From Xanthobacter autotrophicus Py2 (GTDB lineage Bacteria; Pseudomonadota; Alphaproteobacteria; Rhizobiales; Xanthobacteraceae): a stretch of DNA of 64,000 nt. The DNA is taken from positions 1,020,001 to 1,084,000 of the forward strand of contig CP000781.1 in assembly GCA_000017645.1 (NCBI GenBank), given 5' to 3'. The position numbers and the translations under genes are program-made. Shown here one piece after another: positions 55,036 through 63,402 of this stretch; positions within the stretch are counted from its first letter, which is position 1; every line of letters starts with the position of its first letter. A model generated the notes under the pieces. That model searched no databases, was not told the DNA's origin, and saw only the letters and a list, made by a program, of their open reading frames with translations.

Positions 55036-56049
55036 ATGCCTTCCCTGTCCCGCACGCTGATCGCCATCGGGGCGACGGCGCTTTGTCTCGGCCTGCCGCT
55101 TCCCGCCGCCCGATCCGCCCCGCCGGCTCCCGCGCCGGGAGCCTCGCAGACCGTCCTTTCGCCGACGGTCCATTACCGGTCCAAGACCATCGACGGCGTC
55201 GATGTCTTCTATCGCGAGGCGGGTCCCGCCGACGCACCGGTGCTCCTGCTGCTGCACGGCTTTCCCTCGTCCTCCCACATGTTCCGCAACCTCATCCCGC
55301 TGCTGGCCGACCGCTACCGGGTGATCGCGCCCGACTATCCCGGCTTCGGCCATAGCGCCGTGCCCGATCGCGCCCGGTTTTCATATGGATTTGCCGCCTA
55401 TGCCGGCCTCGTCGACCGCCTCATGGGCGAACTGCATGCCAGTTCCTATGCCCTCTATGTGATGGATTATGGCGCGCCTGTCGGCTACCGGCTGGCCCTC
55501 ATGCATCCCGAGCGGGTGACCGCGCTGGTGGTGCAGAACGGCAATGCCTATGAGGAGGGCCTGAGCCCCTTCTGGACCCCGCTGAAGGCCTATTGGGCGG
55601 ACGGGGCACAGGCGAACCGCGATGCCCTGCGGGCCGGGCTGACGGCGGAGGCCACCCGCGCGCAATACGTCAACGGCGTCGCCGACATCTCGCGGATCGA
55701 TCCCGACACCTGGCTGGTGGACCAGGCCCTGCTCGACCGGCCGGGGGTGGACGAGATCATGCTCGACCTGTTCAAGGACTATGCGAGCAACGTCGCGCTC
55801 TATCCCGCCTTCCACGCCTTCTTCCGCGAGCGTCACCCGCCCACCCTCATCGTGTGGGGTGCCAGGGACGAGATCTTTCCCTCCGCCGGCGCGAAGGCCT
55901 ATCTGAAGGACCTGCCCAGGGCCGAACTTCATCTGCTGGACAGTGGGCATTTCGCGCTGGAGGACAAGGGCTCCGAAATCGCGGCGCTGATGCGCGATTT
56001 CCTGTCCCGTTCCCTGCCGGTGAAAGGTGACAGGCCGACCGCACACTGA
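55036..56049 (+). CDS. Exported alpha/beta hydrolase, paralogue of the upstream gene
   Basis: A 337-residue protein with an N-terminal signal peptide, [20 protein letters not shown], and Ala-rich cleavage region (PAARSAPPA). The hydrolase core has [14 protein letters not shown], nucleophile Asp in VMDYGAPVG, acid in WGARDEIFP and His in [11 protein letters not shown]. It is homologous to the gene ending 89 bases upstream, with the signal peptide as the main difference. GCGGAG lies before the ATG. The pair may handle the same compound outside and inside the cytoplasm. It shares a strand and likely a promoter with the first hydrolase. Confidence 0.84.
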   Translation: MPSLSRTLIAIGATALCLGLPLPAARSAPPAPAPGASQTVLSPTVHYRSKTIDGVDVFYREAGPADAPVLLLLHGFPSSSHMFRNLIPLLADRYRVIAPDYPGFGHSAVPDRARFSYGFAAYAGLVDRLMGELHASSYALYVMDYGAPVGYRLALMHPERVTALVVQNGNAYEEGLSPFWTPLKAYWADGAQANRDALRAGLTAEATRAQYVNGVADISRIDPDTWLVDQALLDRPGVDEIMLDLFKDYASNVALYPAFHAFFRERHPPTLIVWGARDEIFPSAGAKAYLKDLPRAELHLLDSGHFALEDKGSEIAALMRDFLSRSLPVKGDRPTAH

Positions 56050-56118
56050 GCCACCCGAGTGGGCCGCCCGCATGGCTTGTGCGGGCGGCCTCGCGTCGCC
56101 GGAGTTGCCGGGCCGGTG

Positions 56119-56760
56119 TCACCAGCGCAGCAGTCGCGGCCCCATGGCCCAGCCGAACACGGTGACGAGGGCGATGCCCGTCGCGTACCACACACCCACA
56201 TAGACCGGCGTGTCGTTCAGGCAGTAGGAGGCATAGGCGAGGGCGCCGATGCCGCCCGCAACCAGTCCCAGCAGCGCTCCGCAATAGGGGAGTTCCGTCG
56301 GCACCGCCTCGCGCAGCACCAGGGTGAGCAGCACCAGCGGGATGGCCGAGAGCAGTGGAATGGCGACCACGCACAGGCGCCACTCGCGGAACATGACCAC
56401 CTCGTACCACTGCGACGGCGACAGTGACGCGAGCTGAACCCCCGCCGCGAACCAGACCAGCCCCAGAGGCACCAGCACGAACAGCAGCGTGCGTGACCGG
56501 GCGTTGCCGGCGCGCGCGGCGTGGCGCAGCCCGTAGATCGCGATGGCCACCACGGTGGCGAGAAAGCCAATCTTCAGGAAAAAGCCCGGCGTCCGGAGCG
56601 CCTCCACGATGTCGGGGCGCAGGCCGAGGGTGAGCATGCACACCAGCGCCGCCGCCGCCAGCGATCCGAACACGGCCAGCGCCACGATGCGATCCTGCCG
56701 GCGGGGGTCCACGGCCTCGACGCGGGTCGAGAGGAAGTCGATGAGGTCATCGGTATTCAT
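56119..56760 (-). CDS. nrsF: NrsF-like (DUF1109) membrane anti-sigma factor (second pair)
   Basis: A 213-residue, roughly six-helix protein. Cys130 (REWRLCVVAIPLLSAIP) and Cys180 (AYASYCLNDTPVYVGVWYATG) sit almost exactly where Caulobacter NrsF has its two metal-responsive cysteines (131 and 181). Helices include FGSLAAAALVCMLTLGL and VPLGLVWFAAGVQL. Its ATG overlaps the stop of the sigma gene by four bases, so it is coupled to it. It is a paralogue of the protein at 52416. Sequestering the partner sigma until chromate, cadmium or similar stress is the inference from the family. Confidence 0.86.
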   Translation of the reverse strand: MNTDDLIDFLSTRVEAVDPRRQDRIVALAVFGSLAAAALVCMLTLGLRPDIVEALRTPGFFLKIGFLATVVAIAIYGLRHAARAGNARSRTLLFVLVPLGLVWFAAGVQLASLSPSQWYEVVMFREWRLCVVAIPLLSAIPLVLLTLVLREAVPTELPYCGALLGLVAGGIGALAYASYCLNDTPVYVGVWYATGIALVTVFGWAMGPRLLRW

Positions 56761-57314
56761 GGGCGTGCCTCCGACAGCACGGCGGCGAGCCGCTTCATGC
56801 CGCGATGTATTCCGATCTTCACCGCCGCATCGGACATGCCGATGCGGGCGGCCGCTTCCGCGATGCTGAGGCCCTCGATCTTCACGTATTCGATGGGCAG
56901 GCGGAAATGCCGTGGCAGTGTCGCCAGCGCCCGATGAAGCTCGCGTGCTGTATCCACGGCGGAAAACCCGTCGTGCGCGTCGGCGAGATCATCCACCTCG
57001 TCGATCTGGACATGGCGCAGGGCGCGGGCGTTGGCCCTCAGATAATCGATGAGCTTGTAGCGCGCGATGCCGTAGGTCCAGGCCAGCACCGGCGACGAGC
57101 CGTCATAGGTGTGACGCTTGGTGTGCAGGACGAGAAGCGTGTCCTGCACCAGGTCCTCGGCCTCGTCCGTGCCCGTGCCGGAGCGGCGAAGCCTGTTGCG
57201 GAAATAGCTGCGCAGGCGGCCGGACAGGTGGTGCAGCAGCGCCCGGTGCGCCGCGGCGTCGCCGGACTGGCTCGCCCGCATCAGCGCCTCGAGATCAGGT
57301 TCAGGACTGGTCAT
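56757..57314 (-). CDS. sigF: ECF sigma factor, SigF-like (second pair)
   Basis: This 185-residue ECF sigma factor has region 2 (DEAEDLVQDTLLVLHTKRHTYDGSSPVLAWTYGIARYKLIDYLRANA) and region 4 (LPIEYVKIEGLSIAEAAARIGMSDAAVKIGIHRGMKRL). The Met at 57314 has GAGGGGGA upstream. It is followed by an overlapping NrsF-like gene. A GTAACA-N16-CGAA element at 57339-57364 resembles the known SigF promoter and would make it autoregulated. It is a paralogue of the sigma gene at 51707. Confidence 0.87.
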   Translation of the reverse strand: MTSPEPDLEALMRASQSGDAAAHRALLHHLSGRLRSYFRNRLRRSGTGTDEAEDLVQDTLLVLHTKRHTYDGSSPVLAWTYGIARYKLIDYLRANARALRHVQIDEVDDLADAHDGFSAVDTARELHRALATLPRHFRLPIEYVKIEGLSIAEAAARIGMSDAAVKIGIHRGMKRLAAVLSEARP

Positions 57315-57338
57315 GAAGTTCCCCCTCATGCGGATGTC

Positions 57339-57364
57339 TTCGCCTCCGGGCCGTGGTGTGTTAC
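57339..57364 (-). promoter_or_regulatory. Candidate SigF-type promoter of the second sigma gene
   Basis: On the minus strand GTAACA is followed after exactly 16 bases by CGAA, 25 bases before the sigma ATG. SigF of Caulobacter is known to use GTAACC-N16-CGAA promoters. The element suggests positive autoregulation. Confidence 0.6.
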
Positions 57365-57514
57365 GTCGCATCCCATCACGAGACTGCGAGCGCGCTGGCC
57401 GAGGGCATCAGACGAGGGGGAAGACTTCCCCGCGGCTCGTTTTATTCCCTGCCTCTGAACTGATTTTCAGGGGTCGTGGTCAAAAACAGTTGACCAGATG
57501 AAAAACGATGATCT

Positions 57515-57540
57515 GTAACTTGAAGGGCGTGATTTGCGGA
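57515..57540 (+). promoter_or_regulatory. Candidate SigF-type promoter of the small exported protein gene
   Basis: GTAACT (57515-57520) is followed after 16 bases by CGGA (57537-57540), 39 bases before the ATG at 57579. It matches the element before the sigma gene in both boxes except one base in each. It suggests that the small gene is a target of the adjacent sigma factor. Confidence 0.5.
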
Positions 57541-57578
57541 AACCTCCATGTCAACGCTTTGAACATGGAGATTACATC

Positions 57579-57857
57579 ATGCGTAAGTCGATCCTTTCCC
57601 TCGCCATCCTCGCCGGGGCTCTCACTTTCACTGCCGCAGCCCGCGCCGACGACAGCGTGACCGAAGCCAACCGCGAGAGCATCCGCGTGGCGCGCGGCAT
57701 CACCGCCGATCGCGATGGCGGTGCCCAGCACGCTCTCGGCTATGGCAACCAGGCGCACACCGGCGGGTTCGCCGGAGCCGAGCACGAAACGGCCGGCATC
57801 TCCGCCAATGACGCCTTCCTGTTCGAACTGGGTGATCGCGGTCTCGGTCACAACTGA
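57579..57857 (+). CDS. Small exported protein of unknown function
   Basis: A 92-residue protein with a clear signal peptide, MRKSILSLAILAGALTFTAA, and predicted cleavage near ARADD. The mature part (about 70 residues) is acidic, without Cys, and rich in Gly, Ala and His (HALGYGNQAHTGGFAGAEHETAG). No family was recognised. GGAG lies eight bases before the ATG. The upstream SigF-type promoter and its place next to the sigma/anti-sigma genes suggest an envelope stress target; a strong terminator follows. Metal or chromate stress is the family-based guess. Confidence 0.75.
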   Translation: MRKSILSLAILAGALTFTAAARADDSVTEANRESIRVARGITADRDGGAQHALGYGNQAHTGGFAGAEHETAGISANDAFLFELGDRGLGHN

Positions 57858-57922
57858 CCGCAGCCCGGCCGCGGCGGCCCGTCCGCAAGGACAGGCTGCC
57901 ACGGCCGGGGCTTCCATACGAG

Positions 57923-57969
57923 GCCGGTTCCGTTCAGGTTGGTGAAACCTGAACGGAACCGGCTTTCTT
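57923..57969 (+). terminator. Strong terminator after the small exported protein gene
   Basis: A perfect 18-bp stem (57923-57940 with 57946-57963) encloses the 5-base loop GGTGA and is followed by TTTCTT. It lies 66 bases after the small gene and also separates it from the convergent membrane protein gene ending at 57997. Confidence 0.9.
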
Positions 57970-57996
57970 CGTTGGATGGATCTGATTGCCGGGCGG

Positions 57997-60006
57997 CTAT
58001 GGCGCCGTTCCGGGCTGCGCGGTCGCCACATAAATCCGCCAGCGGCCCTCTTCCTCCTGCGCCAGACGGAACAGGGGGCTTGCCGCGAATGGATCGTTTC
58101 GCCACGCTCCATCCTGCGCCGTCACCACCGCCGCCCCGCAACCGAAGCTCTGGTGCAAGAGCGCGAGGTCGGCGGGCGTTCCGGCTCCGTCGAAGACGCG
58201 GGCGAACAGGTCGGTCGCCTGGGTGCGTTGCTGCGGCGTCAGCGGTGCGAAGGCGAGGGCCATTTCGGGGCCGGCGAAACAGGAGCGCCGTCGCGCCAGC
58301 AGGGCCCAGGACAGGTTGATGGGCCATGGCGTGAGCTTTTCCAGCCGCCCCGGATTGCTGGCGACGCGCACGTCCGCCGCCACCTCACGGCGCACCGCCG
58401 CCCACAAGGCGGGATCGCCGGCGAATGTCCTACCATCGATGCTGCGCACCCCATGCAGGTTGCCGGTCGCGAGCCCCACGCTATCCGGCAGACCCGCGGT
58501 GATGAGCAGGGCCGCCGCCGACGTCACAAGCCATCGCCGGCGCTGCAGGACCGCCGCGATCGCCGCGCCCGCGAACCCGGAAAGCGCCAGCACCGCCGGC
58601 AATACGGCGCGCCAGCCGAGGTCGTTGTTCTCGCCCGCCGTGCTCACAAGGAAGGCGCTGACGGCAAAAGCGCCAAGGGACAGGGCGCCGAGCGCGGAGA
58701 CGAGGCGGAACCTGTCGGTGTCCCAGCCATGGCGTCGGCGGCGCATCATGAGGAAGCCGGCGGCTCCGGCGAGGGCGATGGCGGGAAACTCGATGGGCAG
58801 CAGGAGCAGCCAATAGGCCGGGATATCGAGGATCATCCGCAGCCCCGCCGGAAACGCTGGCCCGAGCACGGCGAACGGCTCGATGCGGATCGGTGGTCCG
58901 CCCCCGCGCATCGCCGCGACATGAAGCTGCGCCAGCAGAATGGGCGCCACCAGCGCACCGGCACCAAGGCCCGCCGCCGTGGCCAGCGCCACAAAGCGCC
59001 CGCGTCCCTCGGCGGGGCGGCGGATGGCAAGCACCAGCGCGGCAGCCCCGCCCGAGAGCGCGAAGGTGACGCCACCCACCCACAGGGAACTGTCGAACCC
59101 CGCCGCGATCAGGAGCGCGAGCACCACTGCCGCGCCGGGCGAGGGCCGCGCCCGCATCTGCGCCAGCATCCAGACGGCAAGCACCACGCTTGAGGCGGAC
59201 GCCACATGGTGCGGGCTCCAGCTCGCCTGATAGAGCACGCCCGCGAGCCCGGTCGCCGGCTCTATGAGCTGCTCGACCCGCGCCGAACCGAACAGGGAGG
59301 CCAGGAGCGGCCTCAGGGAGCCGGAGGCAGCAGCCGCTAGCGCCAGCAGCGGCGCCATGACGGAAGGGCGGAGCCGGAAGGCGATGCCGGCCACCAGCGC
59401 TAACGCCGCGAAGGCGGAGAGGAAGGTGGCGGCGGCATCCGCCTCCCATCCTGTCGCGCCGGTGAGGATGACGAGCTGGGCCGCGCCGAAATGCCAGAGA
59501 TAGTAATAGGATATCACCCCTGGCGCACCGCCGGCGCCGAACACTGGATTGGCTGGCGGCACCACCCCATGGCGCGCGATCTCATCGATGAGCGCGATCT
59601 TGGCGTGATCGTAGATGGGGGTTGCCAGCGCGATGGCGCCGTCCGCGCCTGACTTGGGCAGGACGGCGGCTGCGGGAATGCACGCGAGCAGCGCGGCGAT
59701 CGCCAAGGCGGGCAGGAGAATGCGGAAACCGGTGTGTGCGGTGGGAAGCGCCCCCCGTCCGAAGCGCAGGAGCGGCGCTCCGACGCACACCAGAGCGGTG
59801 ATCAGCAGGATGGTGCTTCGCGATAGACCCGTGACCGGGGCGAGCGCGAGCACGGCCATGTTCTGCACCGCCCAGCCGAGGGCAGGCGCCAGCGCAACGG
59901 CCGGGGCGCGGTGGCTCATCACCGCACGGGCGACAAGCCAGCCCGGGCCGCACCAGAGCACGAGCCCGATGAGGACCGAAAACAGGATATGCACGGACGA
60001 GGCCAT
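57997..60006 (-). CDS. Large polytopic membrane protein of unknown function
   Basis: A 669-residue protein with at least 12 hydrophobic segments in its first 500 residues (for example ILFSVLIGLVLWCGPGWLVARAV and VLALSGFAGAAIAAVL) and a soluble C-terminal portion of about 150 residues. An acidic loop, YDHAKIALIDEIARHG, and VISYYYLWHFGAAQLVI resemble lipid-linked glycosyltransferase-like membrane proteins, but no signature is complete. The C-terminus has many Ala/Trp and ends in AQPGTAP. No operon partner is close on the same strand upstream (37-base gap to the next gene). Function is not assigned. Confidence 0.7.
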   Translation of the reverse strand: MASSVHILFSVLIGLVLWCGPGWLVARAVMSHRAPAVALAPALGWAVQNMAVLALAPVTGLSRSTILLITALVCVGAPLLRFGRGALPTAHTGFRILLPALAIAALLACIPAAAVLPKSGADGAIALATPIYDHAKIALIDEIARHGVVPPANPVFGAGGAPGVISYYYLWHFGAAQLVILTGATGWEADAAATFLSAFAALALVAGIAFRLRPSVMAPLLALAAAASGSLRPLLASLFGSARVEQLIEPATGLAGVLYQASWSPHHVASASSVVLAVWMLAQMRARPSPGAAVVLALLIAAGFDSSLWVGGVTFALSGGAAALVLAIRRPAEGRGRFVALATAAGLGAGALVAPILLAQLHVAAMRGGGPPIRIEPFAVLGPAFPAGLRMILDIPAYWLLLLPIEFPAIALAGAAGFLMMRRRRHGWDTDRFRLVSALGALSLGAFAVSAFLVSTAGENNDLGWRAVLPAVLALSGFAGAAIAAVLQRRRWLVTSAAALLITAGLPDSVGLATGNLHGVRSIDGRTFAGDPALWAAVRREVAADVRVASNPGRLEKLTPWPINLSWALLARRRSCFAGPEMALAFAPLTPQQRTQATDLFARVFDGAGTPADLALLHQSFGCGAAVVTAQDGAWRNDPFAASPLFRLAQEEEGRWRIYVATAQPGTAP

Positions 60007-60043
60007 GCTGGTCAGCTCCGGAGCCCGGCCTCGTCAGAAGCCC

Positions 60044-60835
60044 TCACAGGCCGGCGAACCAGTTGAAACCCTGTTTCTCCCAAAAGCCGAGCGGATAAGT
60101 GTTGGTGACCTCGATGGCGCGGATCCACTTGGGATTCTTGAAGCCGAGCTTCACCGCCGTGCGCAGGCGCATGGGCGCGCCGAACGGGTCGGTGATGGGC
60201 TCGCCGGCGTATTTGGTCGCAAGGATGGTCTGGGGATGGAGCGCCGAGGCCATGTCGATGCTCTCCATGTAGTCGTCGTTGCCGTAGAAGGCGATGTATT
60301 TCGCCGAGAGGTCGGCGCCGATGCGGGTCAGGAAATCCTTCAGGTTCGGCCCGGACCATTGGCCGATATAGTCCCAGCCTTCCACGCAGATGTGGCGGAT
60401 GATCTCCTCCTGCTCGGGCAGGGCGTAGATCTGGTCCAGCGTCCAGGGGCGCTTGTCCTTGATGAGACCGGAAAGTTCAAGTTTCCAGGTGGAGACATCC
60501 ACCGGCTTCACCTCGTCGATCTCGTAATAGGCATTGAAGCGCGGCGGCTTCACCACGAGGTCGGGGGAAAAGGTGGGGGCGAGCTTGTTCGGGTTGAACA
60601 GGGCCGCCTGCACGCCGTCGTTGAAGTCCGAGACGGTCTTCAGCACGCTCTGCACCGCGCCGCGATCGGAGATGTCGCAGCCGGCGAGCAGCGAGAGGGC
60701 GCCGAGGCTGAAGGTGCCGCGCAGCACCTTGCGGCGGTCGATGGTCTCGACCAGCTTGCGGTTCTCCACCAGCAGGCTCTTGTCGGGCGTGGTGACCGAG
60801 GGACGCCGTGCGGCGAAGGGATTGCGGAATGCCAT
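60044..60835 (-). CDS. Molybdopterin-dependent oxidoreductase, MsrP/sulfite-oxidase fold
   Basis: A 263-residue protein with the sulfite-oxidase-type molybdopterin fold: FNAYYEIDEVKPVDVSTWKLELSGLI, the Mo-ligand Cys in EIIRHICVEGWDYIGQWSGPNL, and PFGAPMRLRTAVKLGFKNPKWI. The N-terminus carries an RRKVLRG twin-arginine-like motif and LSLLAGC, a lipobox-like sequence, so it is probably Tat-exported, perhaps as a lipoprotein. MsrP, the best-known relative, repairs methionine sulfoxide in the periplasm. The cytochrome b gene lies 12 bases upstream on the same strand. Exact substrate is not readable. Confidence 0.85.
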   Translation of the reverse strand: MAFRNPFAARRPSVTTPDKSLLVENRKLVETIDRRKVLRGTFSLGALSLLAGCDISDRGAVQSVLKTVSDFNDGVQAALFNPNKLAPTFSPDLVVKPPRFNAYYEIDEVKPVDVSTWKLELSGLIKDKRPWTLDQIYALPEQEEIIRHICVEGWDYIGQWSGPNLKDFLTRIGADLSAKYIAFYGNDDYMESIDMASALHPQTILATKYAGEPITDPFGAPMRLRTAVKLGFKNPKWIRAIEVTNTYPLGFWEKQGFNWFAGL

Positions 60836-60847
60836 TTTCGCCTCCGG

Positions 60848-61516
60848 TCAATGGGGAGTGGTGGGCGCGGGGGCGCCTTCGGGATGCGGATCTTCGGCCG
60901 GTACGGCCGGCCCGCCGGTAAGCATGGCGAGGATGGTGCGGGGCACGAGCAGCGCCAGCGCCACATGCACCACCATGAAGCCCACGATGGCCGCCATGCC
61001 CAGGAAATGCGCCAGCCGCGCGCCCTGGAAGCCCCCGAACAGGCTGACGAGAAAGGAAAACTGCACCGGCTTCCAGATCGCGAGGCCCGAGACGACCTGC
61101 ACGATGATGATGGCGATGACGCCCACATAAAGCACCTTCTGCACCGCATTGTAGTGCGTCAGGTCCGCATGCTTCAGGCGGAAGGTCAGCGCCGCCACCA
61201 TTTCGGCCACCACCTCGCGCGGGCGGATGGGGAAGAACAGCCGGGCAAAGCGCCCGGTGGCGATCCCGTAGGCGAGGTAGAACAAGCCGTTGAAGGCCAG
61301 GATCCACATGCCGAAGAAGTGCCATTGCAGGGCATGCTGCGCCCAGATGCCGAGCACGATGTCCTGTGGGAAATGCAGGAACCCGAAGATCACTTCGTCA
61401 TTGTAGATCTTCCAGCCGCTGCCGATCATGATGATCATGGACAGGGCATTGGTCCAATGCATGATCCGGATTGGAAGCGGATGCATGCGCCTTGTGCGGG
61501 ATGAGACAGTCGTCAT
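60848..61516 (-). CDS. Cytochrome b561-type membrane subunit (partner of the Mo enzyme)
   Basis: This 222-residue protein has four to five helices with conserved histidines typical of b-haem binding: MHPLPIRIMHWTNALSMIIMIGSGWKIYN, LQWHFFGMWILAFNGLFYLAYG and ARLAHFLGMAAIVGFMVVHVALALLV. It should pass electrons from the quinone pool to the molybdopterin protein encoded next on the strand, which it precedes with a 12-base gap. The ATG at 61516 has GGAGG six bases upstream. It is a different type from MsrQ, so the pair is MsrPQ-like, not a strict MsrPQ. Confidence 0.86.
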   Translation of the reverse strand: MTTVSSRTRRMHPLPIRIMHWTNALSMIIMIGSGWKIYNDEVIFGFLHFPQDIVLGIWAQHALQWHFFGMWILAFNGLFYLAYGIATGRFARLFFPIRPREVVAEMVAALTFRLKHADLTHYNAVQKVLYVGVIAIIIVQVVSGLAIWKPVQFSFLVSLFGGFQGARLAHFLGMAAIVGFMVVHVALALLVPRTILAMLTGGPAVPAEDPHPEGAPAPTTPH

Positions 61517-61635
61517 GGTCGCCTCCAACTATAATTCATGTATTTATTTTCGATAATTTCGTATTTTATAATTTCACTATCGAATTTTTTATGTATTGTG
61601 CTTTCGACAATTGAATTGTTTGGAGGATCGTAGCC

Positions 61636-62100
61636 ATGCGCGCAGCTCCCTTGCTTCTCGCCCTGGCCCTTGTCGGCGCGGCGCCCGTTGCTTCCGCCGT
61701 CGCGGGCGGGCCGCCCCACGCAAACACGCAAACCGGCCCGGCGGACGATGACCTCTCGCCTGCCGAGCGCATGGCCGAGCGCTTCCCGCAGAAGGTGCGG
61801 GTGGGTGATCTCGTCGGATTGCCGCTGCTCGATTTCGATGACCGCACCCTGGGCTATGTGCGGGAAGTGGCGCGCACGCCCGAGGGCGGCGTCGTGCTGG
61901 TGGTGCCGGTGGGCGGCTGGTTCGGCCATGGCGGCCGGCCGGTGGCGGTGCCCCTCGAGACGGTGGCCATCCTCGGCCGCCAGATCGCCCTGCTGGATAT
62001 CCCCCGTGCCGAGCTGCCCCAGCGAGCCACCTGGGTGCCGAAGGATGGTGCGCCCATCGCCGGCGACGAGATCATCCGCATCGCCATCACCCGCAGGTGA
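61636..62100 (+). CDS. Exported PRC-barrel domain protein
   Basis: A 154-residue protein with a signal peptide (MRAAPLLLALALVGAAPVASAVA) and a PRC-barrel domain (KVRVGDLVGLPLLDFDDRTLGYVREVARTPEGGVVLVVPVGGWFGHGGRPVAVPLETVAILGRQIALLD). PRC barrels bind proteins or RNA; exported versions are common in rhizobia with unknown role. It is divergent from the cytochrome b gene across a 119-base, unusually AT-rich region, so both may share a regulated promoter. GGAGGATCG precedes the ATG. Confidence 0.8.
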   Translation: MRAAPLLLALALVGAAPVASAVAGGPPHANTQTGPADDDLSPAERMAERFPQKVRVGDLVGLPLLDFDDRTLGYVREVARTPEGGVVLVVPVGGWFGHGGRPVAVPLETVAILGRQIALLDIPRAELPQRATWVPKDGAPIAGDEIIRIAITRR

Positions 62101-62126
62101 GGCCGGGGCGGGGAGAGGGCGGCCCA

Positions 62127-63386
62127 TCACCGCCCCTCCATGCTGCGGGCGATGCGGTTCACCGCATTCACCGTGTCCATATCGTGCCGGTTCACCGCCA
62201 GGTGGCGGCCGAAGGCAAGCGCGGTGCGCTCCAACGCCGCGCGCAGGCCGAGATCGGAGATGGCCTCGAACTCGGCCACATGGGCGAGGCCGAGGATGCG
62301 GCGGTGAATCTCGATGCCGGCAAAGCCCAGCGCATCGCGCCACACGGTGTCGAGATGCCGCGCTAGGGCGGCTTCGCTGCCCACCGCATCGCCCTGGTCC
62401 TCGAACAGGTCGCGCCCGCCGAGAATGCCGGTGCGCTCGGTTCGCCACAGGCGGGAAAATTCCGCTGCAAACAGCCGCCAGCAGATCTCCGCTGTGGCGA
62501 GCAGCTGATCGCCGGCACGGGCTGCCGCGCGCGCGTCGGGGCGGTGGGCCTTGCGGGTGAAATAGGCCATCCAAAGGTGCGCCAGCAGCACGCCCACATC
62601 GAACCCCATGGGGCCGTAGAGGGCGAACTCGGCGTCGATGACGCGGGTGTCGTCGGCCGTCGCCATCACCGATCCGGTATGCAGGTCGCCGTGCAGCAGG
62701 GTCTCGGCGCAGGTGGCGAAGCGGGCCTTCATCTCCTGCGCGGCGATCTTCAGGGCGCGGTCGGCACGCACGGCTTGTGCGGTCGCCTCAAGTCCCGGCG
62801 TGTAGCGGTTCAGCGGAGCGTCCTTGAACGGGTCCGAGAACACCAGCTCTTCGGTGATGCCGGCCAGCTCCACGTTGCCGGCAAACAGCGCGAGGTCCGC
62901 CTTGCGCGCGGCGGTGGGCATGGACCAGTCGGAGCCGCGAAACAGGGTGCGGGCGAGATAAAGGCCGAGATGCTCACCGAGGTGCGGCAGTTCCTCGCCT
63001 TCGATCAGGGCGCGGCGCACCACCTTGTGGGGCGTCAGGTGCTCCATCACCAGGAGCGCCTGGGCGGGGTCGAACAGCTTGAGGTCCGGAACCCGGCCGG
63101 AATCGCGCGCGCCGAGACGCTTCAGGGCTTCATGCTCGAAGAAGGCGCGGTCGAGCGACATGGGCCAGCTTTCGCCCACCACGCGGGCATAGGGCAGGGC
63201 CTGCTTCACCACCAGCGAGCCTTCATCACTCTCCACGATGAAGACGAGGTTGAGGTTGCCGTCGCCCACCTCGCGCACCCGCCATTCCGTCGCCGGGCCG
63301 AGGGCCGCGACGAGTTCCGCGCGGTCGCCGAGGCGCAAGGGCAGGCTGTCACAATCAAGGGGGCGGTAGGAGATGCGCTCGAGCAT
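62127..63386 (-). CDS. mtnK: S-methyl-5-thioribose kinase
   Basis: A 419-residue kinase of the aminoglycoside-phosphotransferase fold. Visible are RPLDCDSLPLRLG, the nucleotide loop VGDGNLNLVFIVESDEGSLVVKQALPYARVVGESWPM, the catalytic loop LLHGDLHTGSVMATADD, and IDAEFALYGPMGFDVGVLLAHLWMAYF. MtnK phosphorylates methylthioribose in the methionine salvage pathway. GGGAGA precedes the ATG at 63386. The upstream gene, 16 bases away, is a nucleoside phosphorylase/nucleosidase-family gene, as expected when methylthioadenosine is split to methylthioribose first. Confidence 0.93.
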   Translation of the reverse strand: MLERISYRPLDCDSLPLRLGDRAELVAALGPATEWRVREVGDGNLNLVFIVESDEGSLVVKQALPYARVVGESWPMSLDRAFFEHEALKRLGARDSGRVPDLKLFDPAQALLVMEHLTPHKVVRRALIEGEELPHLGEHLGLYLARTLFRGSDWSMPTAARKADLALFAGNVELAGITEELVFSDPFKDAPLNRYTPGLEATAQAVRADRALKIAAQEMKARFATCAETLLHGDLHTGSVMATADDTRVIDAEFALYGPMGFDVGVLLAHLWMAYFTRKAHRPDARAAARAGDQLLATAEICWRLFAAEFSRLWRTERTGILGGRDLFEDQGDAVGSEAALARHLDTVWRDALGFAGIEIHRRILGLAHVAEFEAISDLGLRAALERTALAFGRHLAVNRHDMDTVNAVNRIARSMEGR

Positions 63387-63402
63387 GGGGTGTCTCCCTG
63401 TG

